From: Sorex araneus
Lineage: Eukaryota > Chordata > Mammalia > Eulipotyphla > Soricidae
Direction of reading: 5' to 3'
DNA: 64,000 nt
Assembly (NCBI RefSeq): GCF_027595985.1
Contig: NC_073311.1
Span: forward strand, 53,044,705 to 53,108,704
In this document: piece by piece, positions 22,726-34,500 of the stretch
How the letters are laid out: every line of letters starts with the position of its first letter
Numbering within the stretch: position 1 is the stretch's first letter
Notes under the pieces: model-generated
What the model saw: only the letters and a program-made list of their open reading frames with translations
What the model was told of the DNA's origin: nothing
The model's database searches: none
Translations under genes and position numbers: made by a program

Positions 22726-23149
22726 CATAAAACAGAATCTAGCGAGTGTGTAAAATCCCACTGAACCATGTCTCCACTCTTGGGAAGCGAATTCTAGCCC
22801 TGAAATAGTGGCAGTCTCTGGTGGCATTTTGGGGGCCTTTGCTCTGTCGGTGGGATTTGATGGGAGGTGGGTTCCATGGGTATAAGTTGGCCAGTGGGGT
22901 CCAGCCTTGCCTCCCCGGGGAGTGTGGGAGGGGGGCGTGGTGGGCGGCCAGCAAGACCAGTCGCGGGATCTCCTGTCCACCAGACACCCCAGGCTGCTCT
23001 CTGCCTTGGTGTCCTGCCCACCTCTCAGGAAGACTAGCCCAGGTACCTGGGGCGGAGTAGGTGGCCAGTAAGCACCTGTTAAACTGCTAACAGGCGAAGG
23101 AAGCGTCCAGAAAACGCCCACTAACTGACCTGGCAGAGGGGGCGTGGCC

Positions 23150-23439
23150 TGCGGAAGGTGCAGCCGAGTCCAGGGCAAGGTCAGCCCCGCCCCGGGTTAA
23201 TATCACAGGCGGAAGTGCCCGGGGATCCCGAGCTCGGCCTCAGGAGCTGCCCAGCCTGCAACTTCCCCTCGACGGTGGGAGAGGGACTCGGGGGGCAGGC
23301 CGGGCCAGAGAGCAGAGCCACTGAGCGCTGTCAGGGCGGGGAACCCCGAGACCCCGGGTCCCCTCCGCCGCCTTCCTAGGAGCTCGGTTGCTCTGCCTTG
23401 GGGAGACGTTGGCTGGCTTGGCTGTGACGCTCTTATCAG
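23150..23439 (+). promoter_or_regulatory. BCL2L14: Candidate BCL2L14 promoter and noncoding 5' exon
   Basis: GC-rich, repeat-free block with a GC box (ccccgcccc near 23,188) and an ETS-like 'ggcggaagt' at about 23,210. It ends in a good donor (atcag|gtaacc after 23,439). The first coding exon opens with an acceptor and 7 bp of 5'UTR, so at least one upstream noncoding exon must exist. This is the best candidate I see, but it is an inference. Confidence 0.3.
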
Positions 23440-24289
23440 GTAACCTCGGGACTCCAAACACAGGCCAAGGGGCTGGGGGGCTGGGGCTGGGCGCAGGAGA
23501 CAGGCGAGTTGGCCTTTGTGACCCTGGCCTTTGCCTTTCCCCCTGGTGACAGGAGCTTGGGGATTTAAAGGGGAGAGGCGTGGGAGGTGGCCCAGCAGGG
23601 GGGTCGCACCTGCCCGCCCCACCCACCTGCTGGCCTACTGGCTCCCCATCTGAGACCGTCCTTGGCGCCAGGAGGTGACAGGGGTGTGACTGGGTCTGTC
23701 TCCCAGGGCTCGGCCCCTTCCACCGGGCACCCACGGCCCATCTCCCACCCCGGATCCTGCTCAGATTCGTCTCTGCTGCCTCCTTTGCTGGGGGGGGGGG
23801 TGCTCAGACCAAACCCCGGGGCCACCGGACTCTCTTTGTGGTTGAGAAACCAGAAACCGAGCCCAGCCTTGCCAGCCACATTCTCCAAAGAGGCGCCGGC
23901 CCGCACCCACCCAGCCCGGGGTGAAGTTTCTGTGGACAGTCAGTGTCGTGCCAGCTCTGCGTGTGTCCCATCGGGTTGGGGACATTCTCGTGCAAAGCAG
24001 TGACACCTCCCTCTGGGTCTGGCCTCCCTGTGTGATGGAAGGGAGCCGGGTGATCCCGCGTGGGGTCCTAGCTCACGGCGTGCAGGTAGCCCCCGCTCGC
24101 CACAAACAGCACCTCCTGTGACATGCAAAGGTGCCATCACCATTGATGGGAAAAGGCTAGAGTGTTCCAGACAGTGTCCGGAGTCAGCTGTGCCCAGGAG
24201 AGAGCCTGGCCGGCCACGCCCACGGGGGGGCGGGGCTGTTCCCGCCCAGACAGACACGCTCACTGGCTTTGCTGAAAGGGAAGCCCTCA

Positions 24290-24456
24290 GGGCCAGAGGG
24301 AGTGGACTGCAGGGGAGGTGCTGGCCCTGCACACGGCTGACCCAGGTTCGAGTCCTGGAACTCTTTAGGGTCTGCCAAGCATGCCAGGAGTGATCCTTGG
24401 GCACAGACCCAGGAGTAGGCTGGCTTTGAGCACTGCCCCCAAACAAACCCAAAAAA
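24290..24456 (+). mobile_element. Diverged SOR-A SINE
   Basis: 'acccaggttcgagtcctgga' keeps a near-perfect B box; its tail grades into the GGAA tract. Confidence 0.75.
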
Positions 24457-24616
24457 CAGGAAGGGAGGAAAGAAGGAAAAGGGAGGGAGGGAGGGAAGGT
24501 AGAGAGGGAAGAAGAGAGAGGAAGGAAGCAAGAAGGAAGGAAGGGAGAGGAAAGAAGGAAGGGAGAGAGAAAGGATGGTAGGAAGAAGGAAGGAAGGGAG
24601 AGAGAGAAAGAGGAAA
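24457..24616. repeat. GGAA/GGGA purine-rich tract
   Basis: About 160 bp of imperfect GGAA, GAAG and GGGA units on the + strand, probably grown from a SINE tail. It lies about 0.5 kb upstream of the first BCL2L14 coding exon. Confidence 0.93.
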
Positions 24617-24739
24617 ATTCTGGATCTTCATTAGCCCAACCAGGCCCTCATGGTCTTTCATAAACACCGTGAGCCACGCAGGGGGCCTTCAGCTGTTGGA
24701 CCCTCTCACAGTCTTCAAAACCCATCCCTCAAGAACCCC

Positions 24740-24895
24740 ACGGGACTGGAGCCATAGGACAGCAGGCCAGGCTCTTGCCTTGCAAGCAGTAAACTGGGTT
24801 CCAATCCTGGTACCCCATATGGTCCTCTGAGCCTACCAGGAGTGACCCCCGAGCACAGAGAGGAGTGAACTCTGAGTACTGCCGAGTGTGGCATC
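24740..24895 (+). mobile_element. Diverged SOR-A SINE
   Basis: 'cttgccttgcaagcagtaaa' and 'catatggtcctctgagccta' are clear. Confidence 0.75.
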
Positions 24896-25153
24896 CCCTG
24901 AAAGAAACTCGTCCACAATCTCCCCTCTGGCCCACTGGCTCGGGACCCCCGCCCCCAGTCCATCCAGTTGCCTCACCTCCTCCTGTCTGGCAAGGCATCA
25001 GCCCTTGCACGCGGCTTGGGTCCACCCCCTCCTGGCTCTGCCATCCCTGGGGAGACCCTTGTCCCGCACCCAGCACAGGCGCCTGGCTCCCCACCACCTG
25101 GCCCGAGGCTTGTGGCACGGGGCTGAGCGCGGCCGTGTCCTTGCAGGCCTGCC

Positions 25154-25583
25154 ATGTGCACCGCGGGCCTGAGTGACCTGGAAGAGATCCCGCTGGACGA
25201 CGATGACACCGGGAGCATCGAGTTCCAGATCTTGGCTTACTATGTCAAGCACCACGTCTTCAAAAACCACGCTACTCTCTTCTCGCCCCAACGGCCACGG
25301 ACGCGCAGCTTGTCCCAGAAAGGACTGGGGAGCTGGTCAGCCACCGAGTCGTGGCCCCCTCTGCCGTGGGCAGGCAGACAGCCCTCGCCCGGCGAACAGA
25401 CCATCAACCTCACCAAGAAAAAGTCTTCTTGGAGAGCGCTCTTCGGCGTCACGGAGAAGGAAGAGTCCCCGAGCCCTCGTGAGAGCACCCAAAGCCCCAG
25501 AGTAGAGAAGTGCGTGGCGGGACCCCCCGGGCGTCAGTGGACCCGGTCCCTCTCGAATGCGGACCAGCGCGTGGAACTCAAAG
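25154..25583 (+). CDS. BCL2L14: BCL2L14 coding exon 1
   Basis: Acceptor cttgcag ends at 25,146, 5'UTR 25,147-25,153, ATG at 25,154, donor aag|gtaggt after 25,583. Encodes residues 1-143 plus the first base of codon 144, ending VELK. This exon holds the conserved acidic N-terminus and a serine-rich, probably unstructured linker, which is the least conserved part. Confidence 0.95.
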
Positions 25584-28500
25584 GTAGGTGGTTTCGGGGG
25601 ATGCGCCCCTGCTCCCTCACCCGGGTCTCTCTCTGGGCTCACATCCACCTGGGCCTGGCGCCCAGTGTGCCCTCGTGTGCCCCAACTTTCATTGTTTTGT
25701 TTGCAGGGCCATATCCGGCTCATGTGCCCGGGGCTTACTCCTGGCCCAGTGCTCAGAGACCACCCCCAGGGAGCTGGGGGCATCGGGATGCAGGGCAAGT
25801 GCCCAGACTGTCTCTCTAGTCCCTGCCCTGCCTTTTGGTTTGGTTTGCTCTTTCTCTCCTCCAGACTGAGTAGAAAGATGAGCCGGCAGGATGTGCCTTC
25901 TGCATGGTCTCTAAATACATACTCTGAGGCGGGCAGAGGCGGCCGGGCTAAGCCCACACTTGGTCTATACAAGGAGGCCCAGGTTTGATCCCTGGCACTG
26001 CCTGGTCCCCTGAGTGCACCCGGGCGGCTCCCCACGCACAGAGGCAGAAGTGGGGAGACCAAAAACCTAATTAAAAAGATCAATGCATCTGCTTCTCAGC
26101 CACCACGACAAAGGACAGACCCGACACACATGCATGTCCGTCTCGGGGTTTCCGTCCGGATTTAGAGTCTCCCGCACATGCTGCCTCATTTTTCAAGGTA
26201 GAAAGCGCTCCCCCGAAGCGGCTGAGAGTCTGTGGGGTACCTCACAGCCTGCCCAGCCTCTCTGGGAAACTTGCCTTCCTCACCCTTCCTGTCCTTGCTA
26301 CCAGGGATAGGTTCTGGTGGGGCAATGCCCTCAAACAGCCAACAGGTGGCAGTAGTGCTCCGCTTTTTAAATGTGGTGCCTGAGCCGGCTGGGGGGCTGG
26401 GGGGGCTGAGGGCTGGGAGCGGGAATCCGCACCCCCCCGAGACAGCTTTTCCAGTCTTCCTTATCTTTCTGAGGGATGAGCCACACCCCGCAATGCTCAG
26501 GGCTGATCCCTGGCTCTACACTCAGGGATCACTCCCGGTGGGGCTCTGGGGACCCTGTGGGGTGCTGGGGATGGAGTCCTGGTTGGCTGCTTGCAAGGCG
26601 AGCACCCTACCCGCTGCACCGTCGCCCCAGCCCCGGCCGTCCCCACCTTCGGTGAAATGTCCATGCCTCACCTAAGAATTTTCCAGAGGGAGCGCTATGG
26701 TCAGGATTATCTGGAGGACTCTCCCACCTCCATGCCTGTCCCCCCGCCCCCCTCCGGAAAGCAGGGACTGAGCTGGAAACCTCAGCAGGGCAGGGAGGCA
26801 GCTGCCCCGCCATCCCTCACCCCCGCCCCCCACCCAATCCTGTTCTTTGGACCTGGCCAGCGGGCAGAGACTCGCAGCCTCTCAGCCTGGGCCCCGCCTA
26901 AGACTAGCGACTCTCAGGACCCGGGTACTGCTGAAGGGATTCCTGGCTGTGGGGAGTTCGTTTTCCTTTATACAATCTTTGCTTCATTGCGGGGCTAAAC
27001 CCAACAGTGTTCGGGCTGGAGCAATAGCACAGCGGGTAGGGTCCCCTGAGCACAGCCAGGAGTGATTCCTGAGTGCAGAGCCAGGAGTAACCCCTGGGCA
27101 TCGCCAGGTGTGATCCAAAAAGCAAAAAAATAAATAAAATAAATCCAACAGTGTTCAGGGCTTACTCCTGGCTCTGTGCTCAAGGGCCAACTTCTGGTGG
27201 TCAAGGGGGACCATATGGGATGCTGGGGATGAAACCTGGGTGGGCCGAGGGCAAGCCAAGTGCCTTACCTGCTGTGCTACACTCCAGGTCCTGCCGGTTC
27301 GTTTTTTTGTTTTTTTTTCTGTTTTCAAGAGAAGCTCCTGGGGGGCGGGGGCAGATTTTTACATGAAACTGAGAAGGAGGGTTTAATCTTTTAAAAACAG
27401 GCAGAGAGATAGCACAGCGGTAAGGGCGCACGAGCTTGCGACCTGGGTTTGCTTCCAGGCACCACCCCCAAGCATCCTGGGCTACATCTCTGCAGGCCCC
27501 CGGCACCGCCCGGGCGGTCCCAGCATCCCCGGCACTGCCAGCTCCAAGCAGCGCCGCCTCCTTGGGCCTCACACTGATGGGCCAGCTGGTTGGCACTCGG
27601 TGTCACAGGGTCACTTGGGAGGCGCCCAGCTAGTTGAGTATAAAGACGTGTAGCTGATGGGCTCCCACTTCTAAGCTAAACACACCACATCGGTTCCCCT
27701 GCCGGCCAAGCCTTTCCCGAAGGAGGGAAGAAGCAGTTCCGAGTCCAACACTCAAAAGTCATCACACACACTGGGGCTGGAGTGATAGCACAGCAGGTAG
27801 GGCGTTTGCCTTGCACGCAGCTGACCCGGGTTCGAATCCCAGCATCCCATATGGTCCCCTGAGCACGGCCAGGGGTAATTCCTGAGTGCAGAGCCAGGAG
27901 TAACCCCTGTGCATCGCCAGGTGTGACCAAAAAGCAAAAAATAAATAAATAAATAAATAAATAAAGTCATCGCACACAGGCACAGAAAAGCCAGAGAGCC
28001 CTGCACCATGCAGGAAGGTCTAGGAAGAGGCCCGGCTGCGCCCTCACTCAACAGCCTGTGACCTTCCTTCCTTCCTTCCTTCCTTCCTTCCTTCCTTCCT
28101 TCCTTCCTTCCTTCCTTCCTTCCTTCCTTCCTTCCTTCCTTCTTTCCTTCCTTCTTTCCTTCCTTCCTTCTTTCCTTCCTTCCTTCCTTCCTTCCTTCCT
28201 TCCTTCCTTCCTCCCACCTTCCACCTTCTTTCCTTCCTTCCCTTCTTCATTCCCTCCCTCCTTTCTTCCTTTCCTCTCTATTTTCTGGGCACACCCAGAA
28301 ATGCTTAGGGATTTGATGCTGGGTATCTGTGCATGCAACGCAAGTGCTTAATTCTGTTTTTTTTTTTTTCTTTTTGGGTCACACCCAGCGATGCTCAGGG
28401 GTTTCTCCTGGCTTTGCACTAAAGGATCAATCCTGGCGGTGCTCAGGGGACCATATGGGATGCTGGGAATCGAACCTGGGTCGGCCGTATGCAAGGCAAA

Positions 28501-31500
28501 CGCCCTACCCGCTGTGCAATATATTGCTCCAATCCCCGAAAGTGCTTTATTCTGTGCTAGCTTCTCCCACCCCTGTTTGCTTATTTGGGAGGGCTGCACT
28601 GCCGGTACTCAGGCGCTATTCCCAGTGCATTGCAGTGCTGGGGGCGTTTGCGATGCCGGGCGTGAGCTTCCCCACTCACCCCTGGAGCTCTCCTCAGCCC
28701 TCTGCACTTTTGTGGACTCTTGGTGGTGGAAGCACATATCCTCTTGGGATTTCTTTCCATGATCAAACACGAGTCCCCGCGGAGGTCTTTCAAAGGCAGG
28801 GGCTGCCCGGCTCAGCGCTACACTCTGCTGCACCCCCCCTTCTCACCACCCCCTCTCCTTTTCCTCCCCTCGTCAGGCGGGTGGTTCCCAGCGGTGCGGC
28901 CTCTCTCTCTACTTCCATCTCGCCCCATGAAGCAGAGCTTAGCGGCTGCCTTCACTTTGGTCCTTTCGACTGGAGGCCACGATTTAGTACAAACCACCAC
29001 TTTCAGCACTCAGATACCGTAGTTCACCGAGAACAGTGAGGTTCTGTCCCAAGACCAAATCTATTTGTTTTTTATGTTTTGTGTTTTGTTTGTTTTTCGG
29101 TTTTGGGTTTTTTGGAAATATTTACTCCCCCCAAAGCACAGCAAGACATCTCTCTCCTCACCCCCAACGCCCAACCCCATCCATGACCGGGGCAGACCTG
29201 GTTGCTAGCTCAATAGCGGCCACCCGCAGTGGGGGGGAGGTGGGGGAGCACTGTGGCTCGTGCTAAGGGCCTCCGGAGGTCCCACGGGGCAGTGCTGGGA
29301 ACGGGGGAAGTAATGCAGAAATGGGGCTCAAACTCCGAGCCTCGAGAATGCAAAGCATGTGTCCGGCCTTGAGACACATTCCTGGCCCAAAGCCACCTAG
29401 GTTTTCTCAGTCTATATCGTTTAAGGGTCCAAAGACACGCGCTTTGCCCCGAGTGCTGATTCATTCAGCTCTGCAGTGGAACTCTTGGCCCGTGTCAAGC
29501 GTTCGCAGAGGACATGTGCCCTGTGACCTGCTGGCTCACCCATCAGCCTTCACAGAGCTCCCAGTGGGCGTGTCCCGTGGCCTGGCTCACCCATCAGCAT
29601 TCACGGAGCTCCCAGTGGGCGTGTCCCGTGGCCTGGCTCACCCATCAGCGTTCACGGAGCTCCCGGTGGGCGTGTCCCATGGCCTGACTCACCTATCAGC
29701 GTTCACGGAGCTTCCAGTGGGCGTGCCTGTGGCCTGACTCCCCTACCAGTGTTCTCGGAGCTCCCAGTGGGCGTGGCTGGGAAACATCACGTGACCCTGC
29801 AGCCAGTGAGTGGCACTTAGGGGCCTCCGTAAGGGGCTTGAGTGACACCTGTCCTGAGAGCAAGCAGGGACCGTTCTGCTCCCTCCATGACAACCCTCAC
29901 GGCCTATCAGATGTTCTGAGGTGGGGCCAGTCCTCCAATGCACAAAAGTTGTCCAGAAAAAATAAAGAATGAAAACAAAAGCCTAATTAGCGCCCCCCCC
30001 AAGCAAGGAGCCCAGCCTCCCTTTTCGTGTTACTCCACTCTGCAAAGGGGTCAGGGGACCCGCCTTCTGCAAGGCTTCAAAAGGAGGGCGCCGAGGGGCG
30101 ACTGTGTCGGGGTGGCAGTCGTGCCCCGGGCCCTGCCAGGCGACTGCCGGGGCCTCTGAAGGACGGGCCCTCCGGCCCGCGCCTCCAACCCGGGACCCCC
30201 GCGCGCGCCAACTGCCGGCCCGCAGCTGCCTCTTCTCTCCTCCCAGCTGTGGACCCCAAAGTGGTCTCTGTCGCCAACCGCGTGGCCGAGATCGTCTACT
30301 CCTGGCCGCCCCCGGAAGAGCCCGTCTTCCAGGGACCTGCCCGGGAGGCCAAAGGGAACTTCCTGCAGCTGGTGCTCTACGGCCCGGGTCCGACCACCTC
30401 AGCCCGCAGCACCAGTGCCAAGAAAGGTAACGACGCGCCGCGCCGAGGTGCCCCCCCATCCCAGTTGGAACGGGGGGGGGGGGACACACTGGGCTAAGAG
30501 GCGGGGCAGCCCTGCGCTGGGGTGGGGGTGCACGAACCGATCGACCCCCCTGCAGATTGCAGCCGCTTGGCCAAGCTCCCTGCTGAGTCGGGAGGAAAAG
30601 TCCACGCTGCAGGCAAGGGGGGAGGATGGATCCCACTCGGGGTGCACGTGCCCCTTCTCCTGTCTCCCCACTCTCCTGGGCAGGGGACCCGGCAAGACCC
30701 CTCCCTCTAGGGTGCCTGGGGCTCCCCACCCATCGAGCCCCCAGGGAAAGGGGAGCTGCCCAACCAGGGAGAGTTGGTCTGGGCCGCGGAGTGTGAGCAC
30801 GAGAGGGCTGGAGGGAGGAGGTGCCCTGGGAGTGGCCATGGAGAAAGGGCTGCCCTTCTGCTGGTCTGGGCAGAGGCCCGGCCGCCGCTCCCGCTGGCCT
30901 GGGGCCTCCTGAGCCCCCCTCTCAGGGCCAAGGCCTCACAGACCATGGAGGCCTCCCTGGGGACCCCCCCCCTCCACCACGTCCCGCCTTGCCCTTTACT
31001 ACCTCTCGGGGCCTGCTCCTGGCTGGCCGCGCTGGGCTGGGGGACAGGAGGGCCTGGACTGTGCTCTAAGCGGGTGACAGGCAATCTTCATCCCTGGCTT
31101 CTCTGGGTCTCCCAGAACCGTTTCCATCCCCTTGTCAGTTCTGAGGATGTGGCCAAGAGTCAAGCGAGCAACCTCGGGCTGGAGCCATAGTGCGGGCAGG
31201 GAGGACGCTTGGCTCCGGCCGACCCGGGTTCAATCCCCAGCGCCACCAGGAGTAAGTCCCGAGCACAGCTGCCCAAACCACCCCCCAGAGTGCACGCCTT
31301 GTAGGTGTGAGGTCTGGCTCCATCTCTAGCAGCGCCCCCGCCCCTCATAGAGCCAGAGAGGAGTGTAGAACTCTGCCTGCACTGATCCATCCCACAGCCA
31401 CACTAGGCCCGTGTCCACCCCAGGGACGGGGGAGGATATTTGGCTATTTCTTTTTTTTTTCTTTTTGGGTCACACCCGGCGATGGACAGGAGTTACTCCT

Positions 31501-34500
31501 GGCTCATGCACTCAGGAATTACTCCTGGCGGTGCTCAGGGGACCCTATGGGATGCTGGGAATCGAACCCGTGTCGGCCGCGTGCAAGGCAAACGCCCTGC
31601 CCGCTGTGCTAGCGCTCCAGCCCTGTTTGGCTGTTCCGTGCTTGCGCTGCACTTCTTGTAAAGACGCGGCAGGCAGAGTACACATTTCACCGTGCTCTGA
31701 CCGACGACGCGTGCGCCAAGGCAAGCCAGTCGGTTAGATCTCCCGGGAGAGGGGCGGCACAGGTTCGCCTCTTTGCCCCCTTCCTCCACCCCTACCCCGT
31801 GCCCCACCCAGCCCAGCTTTCTGTGCAGGCCTGTATCGGAACCGCGCCGGATATCCCTGGCGCTCCGCCGCGTCACACCTCCCTGGGAGCCGCGCTGCAC
31901 CCCCAGCATTGATGCCAGGGAGCCGGGCAGCTGGGCTGGGCTCCGGCTCGGTGGCAGGTGGCCGCGGGGCCCCGTCTCGCTGCAGAGCACGCGCTCCCGC
32001 CACGGTGCGGCTTCTGGCCCTGGCTCCCAACTTTCATGTTTCATTTTTCCCTGGTTGGTTTTTTTCCTCCTTTATTTTGGGGGTGGGGGTGGAGTCCAGG
32101 CCCTCAGACCTGTGAAGCGTGCACGCTAATTTCTGAGCCACATCCCCGCGCCTCTGGGCTTCCTAGCGGCTAATAGCAACAGCAATGTGATCCACTGCGG
32201 GATTTGTGTTGTCCATATGGAAAAAGGCAAAAAAAAGGTTCAGGAAAAGCCGAGAGACCGGAGAGAATGCTGCTCGGTCTCCTTTGGGAATGGATCACGG
32301 AGAGCAGAACTAACGTGCCCACAGCATTCTTACCGTAAACACAGTGACCGAGTTCACGGTGAGGGCTGCGGGGCCCAGGGAGCAGAGGGGAGGGGGAGGC
32401 GGAGGCGGAGGCTGGAGAAAGGAGATTCTGGAATACTTTCTGCCTGACACAAGAAGCCAGGTACGGTTTCACGTGCTCTAAGCACTGTGAAGCATTCCCC
32501 CACCCCCCCTTTCCTCTGCCCTCAGTCAGGCACAAGGATTATCCCTAGAAATTTTTGAGGGTTTTCTTCCCCCCTTAAAATAAATAATTGGAGGGGCTGG
32601 AGCGATGGCACAGCGGGTAGGGCATTTGCCTTGCACACAGCCAACCCGGGTTTGATTCCCAGCATCTTGTATGGTCCCCTGAGCACCACCAGGATTGATT
32701 CCTGAGTGCAGAGCCAGGAGGAACCCCTGTGCATCGCCGGGTGTGACTCACTGTTGTCCCATTGTTCATTGATTTGCTCGAGCGGGCACCAGTAACGTCT
32801 CCATTGTGAGATGTTACTGTTTTGGGCATATTGAATACGCCACAGGTAGCTTGCCAGGCTCTGCTGTGCGGGTGGGATACTCTCGGTAGCTTGCCGGGCT
32901 CTCCGAGAGGAATGGAGGAATCGAACCCGGGTCAGCCGCGTGCAAAGGCAAACGCCCTACCTACCCACTGTGCTATCGCTCCAGTCCCCAAAAAGCAAAA
33001 ATAAATAAATGAATAAATAAATAAAATTTCCCCCCTGGCAGATGGAGAAGACCAGGCAATCGCCAAAATCGTCGAGCTGTTGAAATATTCAGGGGACCAG
33101 CTGGAAAGAGAGGTAGGGGGCTTCTCAAGCTTACATGGTTTCTCCCCGTGGCCACACGTGGGGGCGTGGGGGCCTGGGGCCAGGTTTGCACCCCAGAATG
33201 CAGCCCTCGCCCTGGGCAGAGGTCTGCCTCCCCCCCCCCCCGTTACTCCTCAATTTTATTTCCTTTGGAGCCAAACTGCTTCGTGCTGGCAGCCTCTCAG
33301 AAATGAATCACTCTGGAAAACATAAGTGAGCCTTCTGGAACCTTGCTGGAATTTTTGGGAAATGAAAAAAACTAACCTTGTTATTGCAAGAAATAGACAC
33401 CAATAAATTAAAATGTGCTGGATAGAATGATGAACCTCCTCCCCCAGGTAACCGATCCGATGGGCGGTGACGCGCAGGCGTCCCTCTCAGCCCTGGCCAC
33501 GAGCCTTTCGGAACCCCCTCGCAGAGCTGCCAAGATTCCTGATTCCTTCCCGGAGCCTCTCTGGTCAGCTTGGCCAGAGAGGCGGGTGGGTGTCCACGGC
33601 AGAGCTTTGGGTCCCCTCTCCTGCAGCGGTGAAAAGCTGTCATTTCAATCAAGGAAGTAGGAGCGGTGGCCAGAGCGACAGTACCCACAGGCAGGGCGCC
33701 TGCCTTGCACACAGCTGACCCGTGTTAACTCTCCGGCCCTGCATGTGGTCACTGGGCCCCTCCAGGAGTGGTCCCTGAGCACAGAGCCAGGAGTAACAGG
33801 TGTGGCTCCCAAACCAAATAAATACTAAAGTAGGGAAGAGCTGGAGAGGTCCTACAGACCCGACCTTGGTTCAGCCTCCAGCTCCCCAGGCGTTGCTCTG
33901 AGCACAGAGCCAGGGAGCCCCTGAGCACTGCTGGGTGTGACCCAGACCTTCCCCCGGGGCCCTAAAGGAAGGAGAGTCGTTGAGCTGCCACCCTCAGGAC
34001 AGGGCATCTGGGCCCTCAGTTCCAGCTGTGTGACCCACACTGGCGGGGGCAGTTCTTAGGTCTGCCAGCAGGGGGCGCTAAGTGCTTGGCGCCCAAGGCT
34101 GGCGTCTGGGGGGTGGAGGGCAGGGGGAGGGGGGGTGGCGTGAAGGAGAAGCAGAGAATATGGAGATTCCATGCTCCTAAGAAGAGATGGGGGGAGCACT
34201 GTGCAGGGAGTAGGGGGAGTAGAGCAGCAGTTTGGCAAGATAAAGGCCTCCGTGTGTGTCTCCAGAACGTGTGGCATTTTGGTTCTGCGTCTGGGGCAGC
34301 TCAGGCGTGGGTGGGCCACAGGCCGCCTTGGGGAGGGTGAGTGGGCTGGCACCGGGATTCCGGGAGAGCCAGGAGCCAGTGGGGGATTCCGCGGGGACCC
34401 GGATTCTGCCAGCCCGGAGGTTCTGGGGCTCTCAGCACCGTTCCTCCCGCCCCGGCACCCCATGTGCGGGAGGCAGCGTCCACGCTCCCCTACACCATCG

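Noticed and set aside
28044-28338. Lys/Glu/Gly-rich repeat proteins
   Set aside because: Translation of the TTCC microsatellite.
29531-29785. Regular repeats with spacing reminiscent of a CRISPR array
   Set aside because: Units are contiguous with no unique spacers, in an animal intron; it is a minisatellite.
29983-30729. 248-codon - strand frame over BCL2L14 exon 2
   Set aside because: Shadow of the exon and of flanking GC-rich intron; Arg/Pro/Gly rich and without homology.
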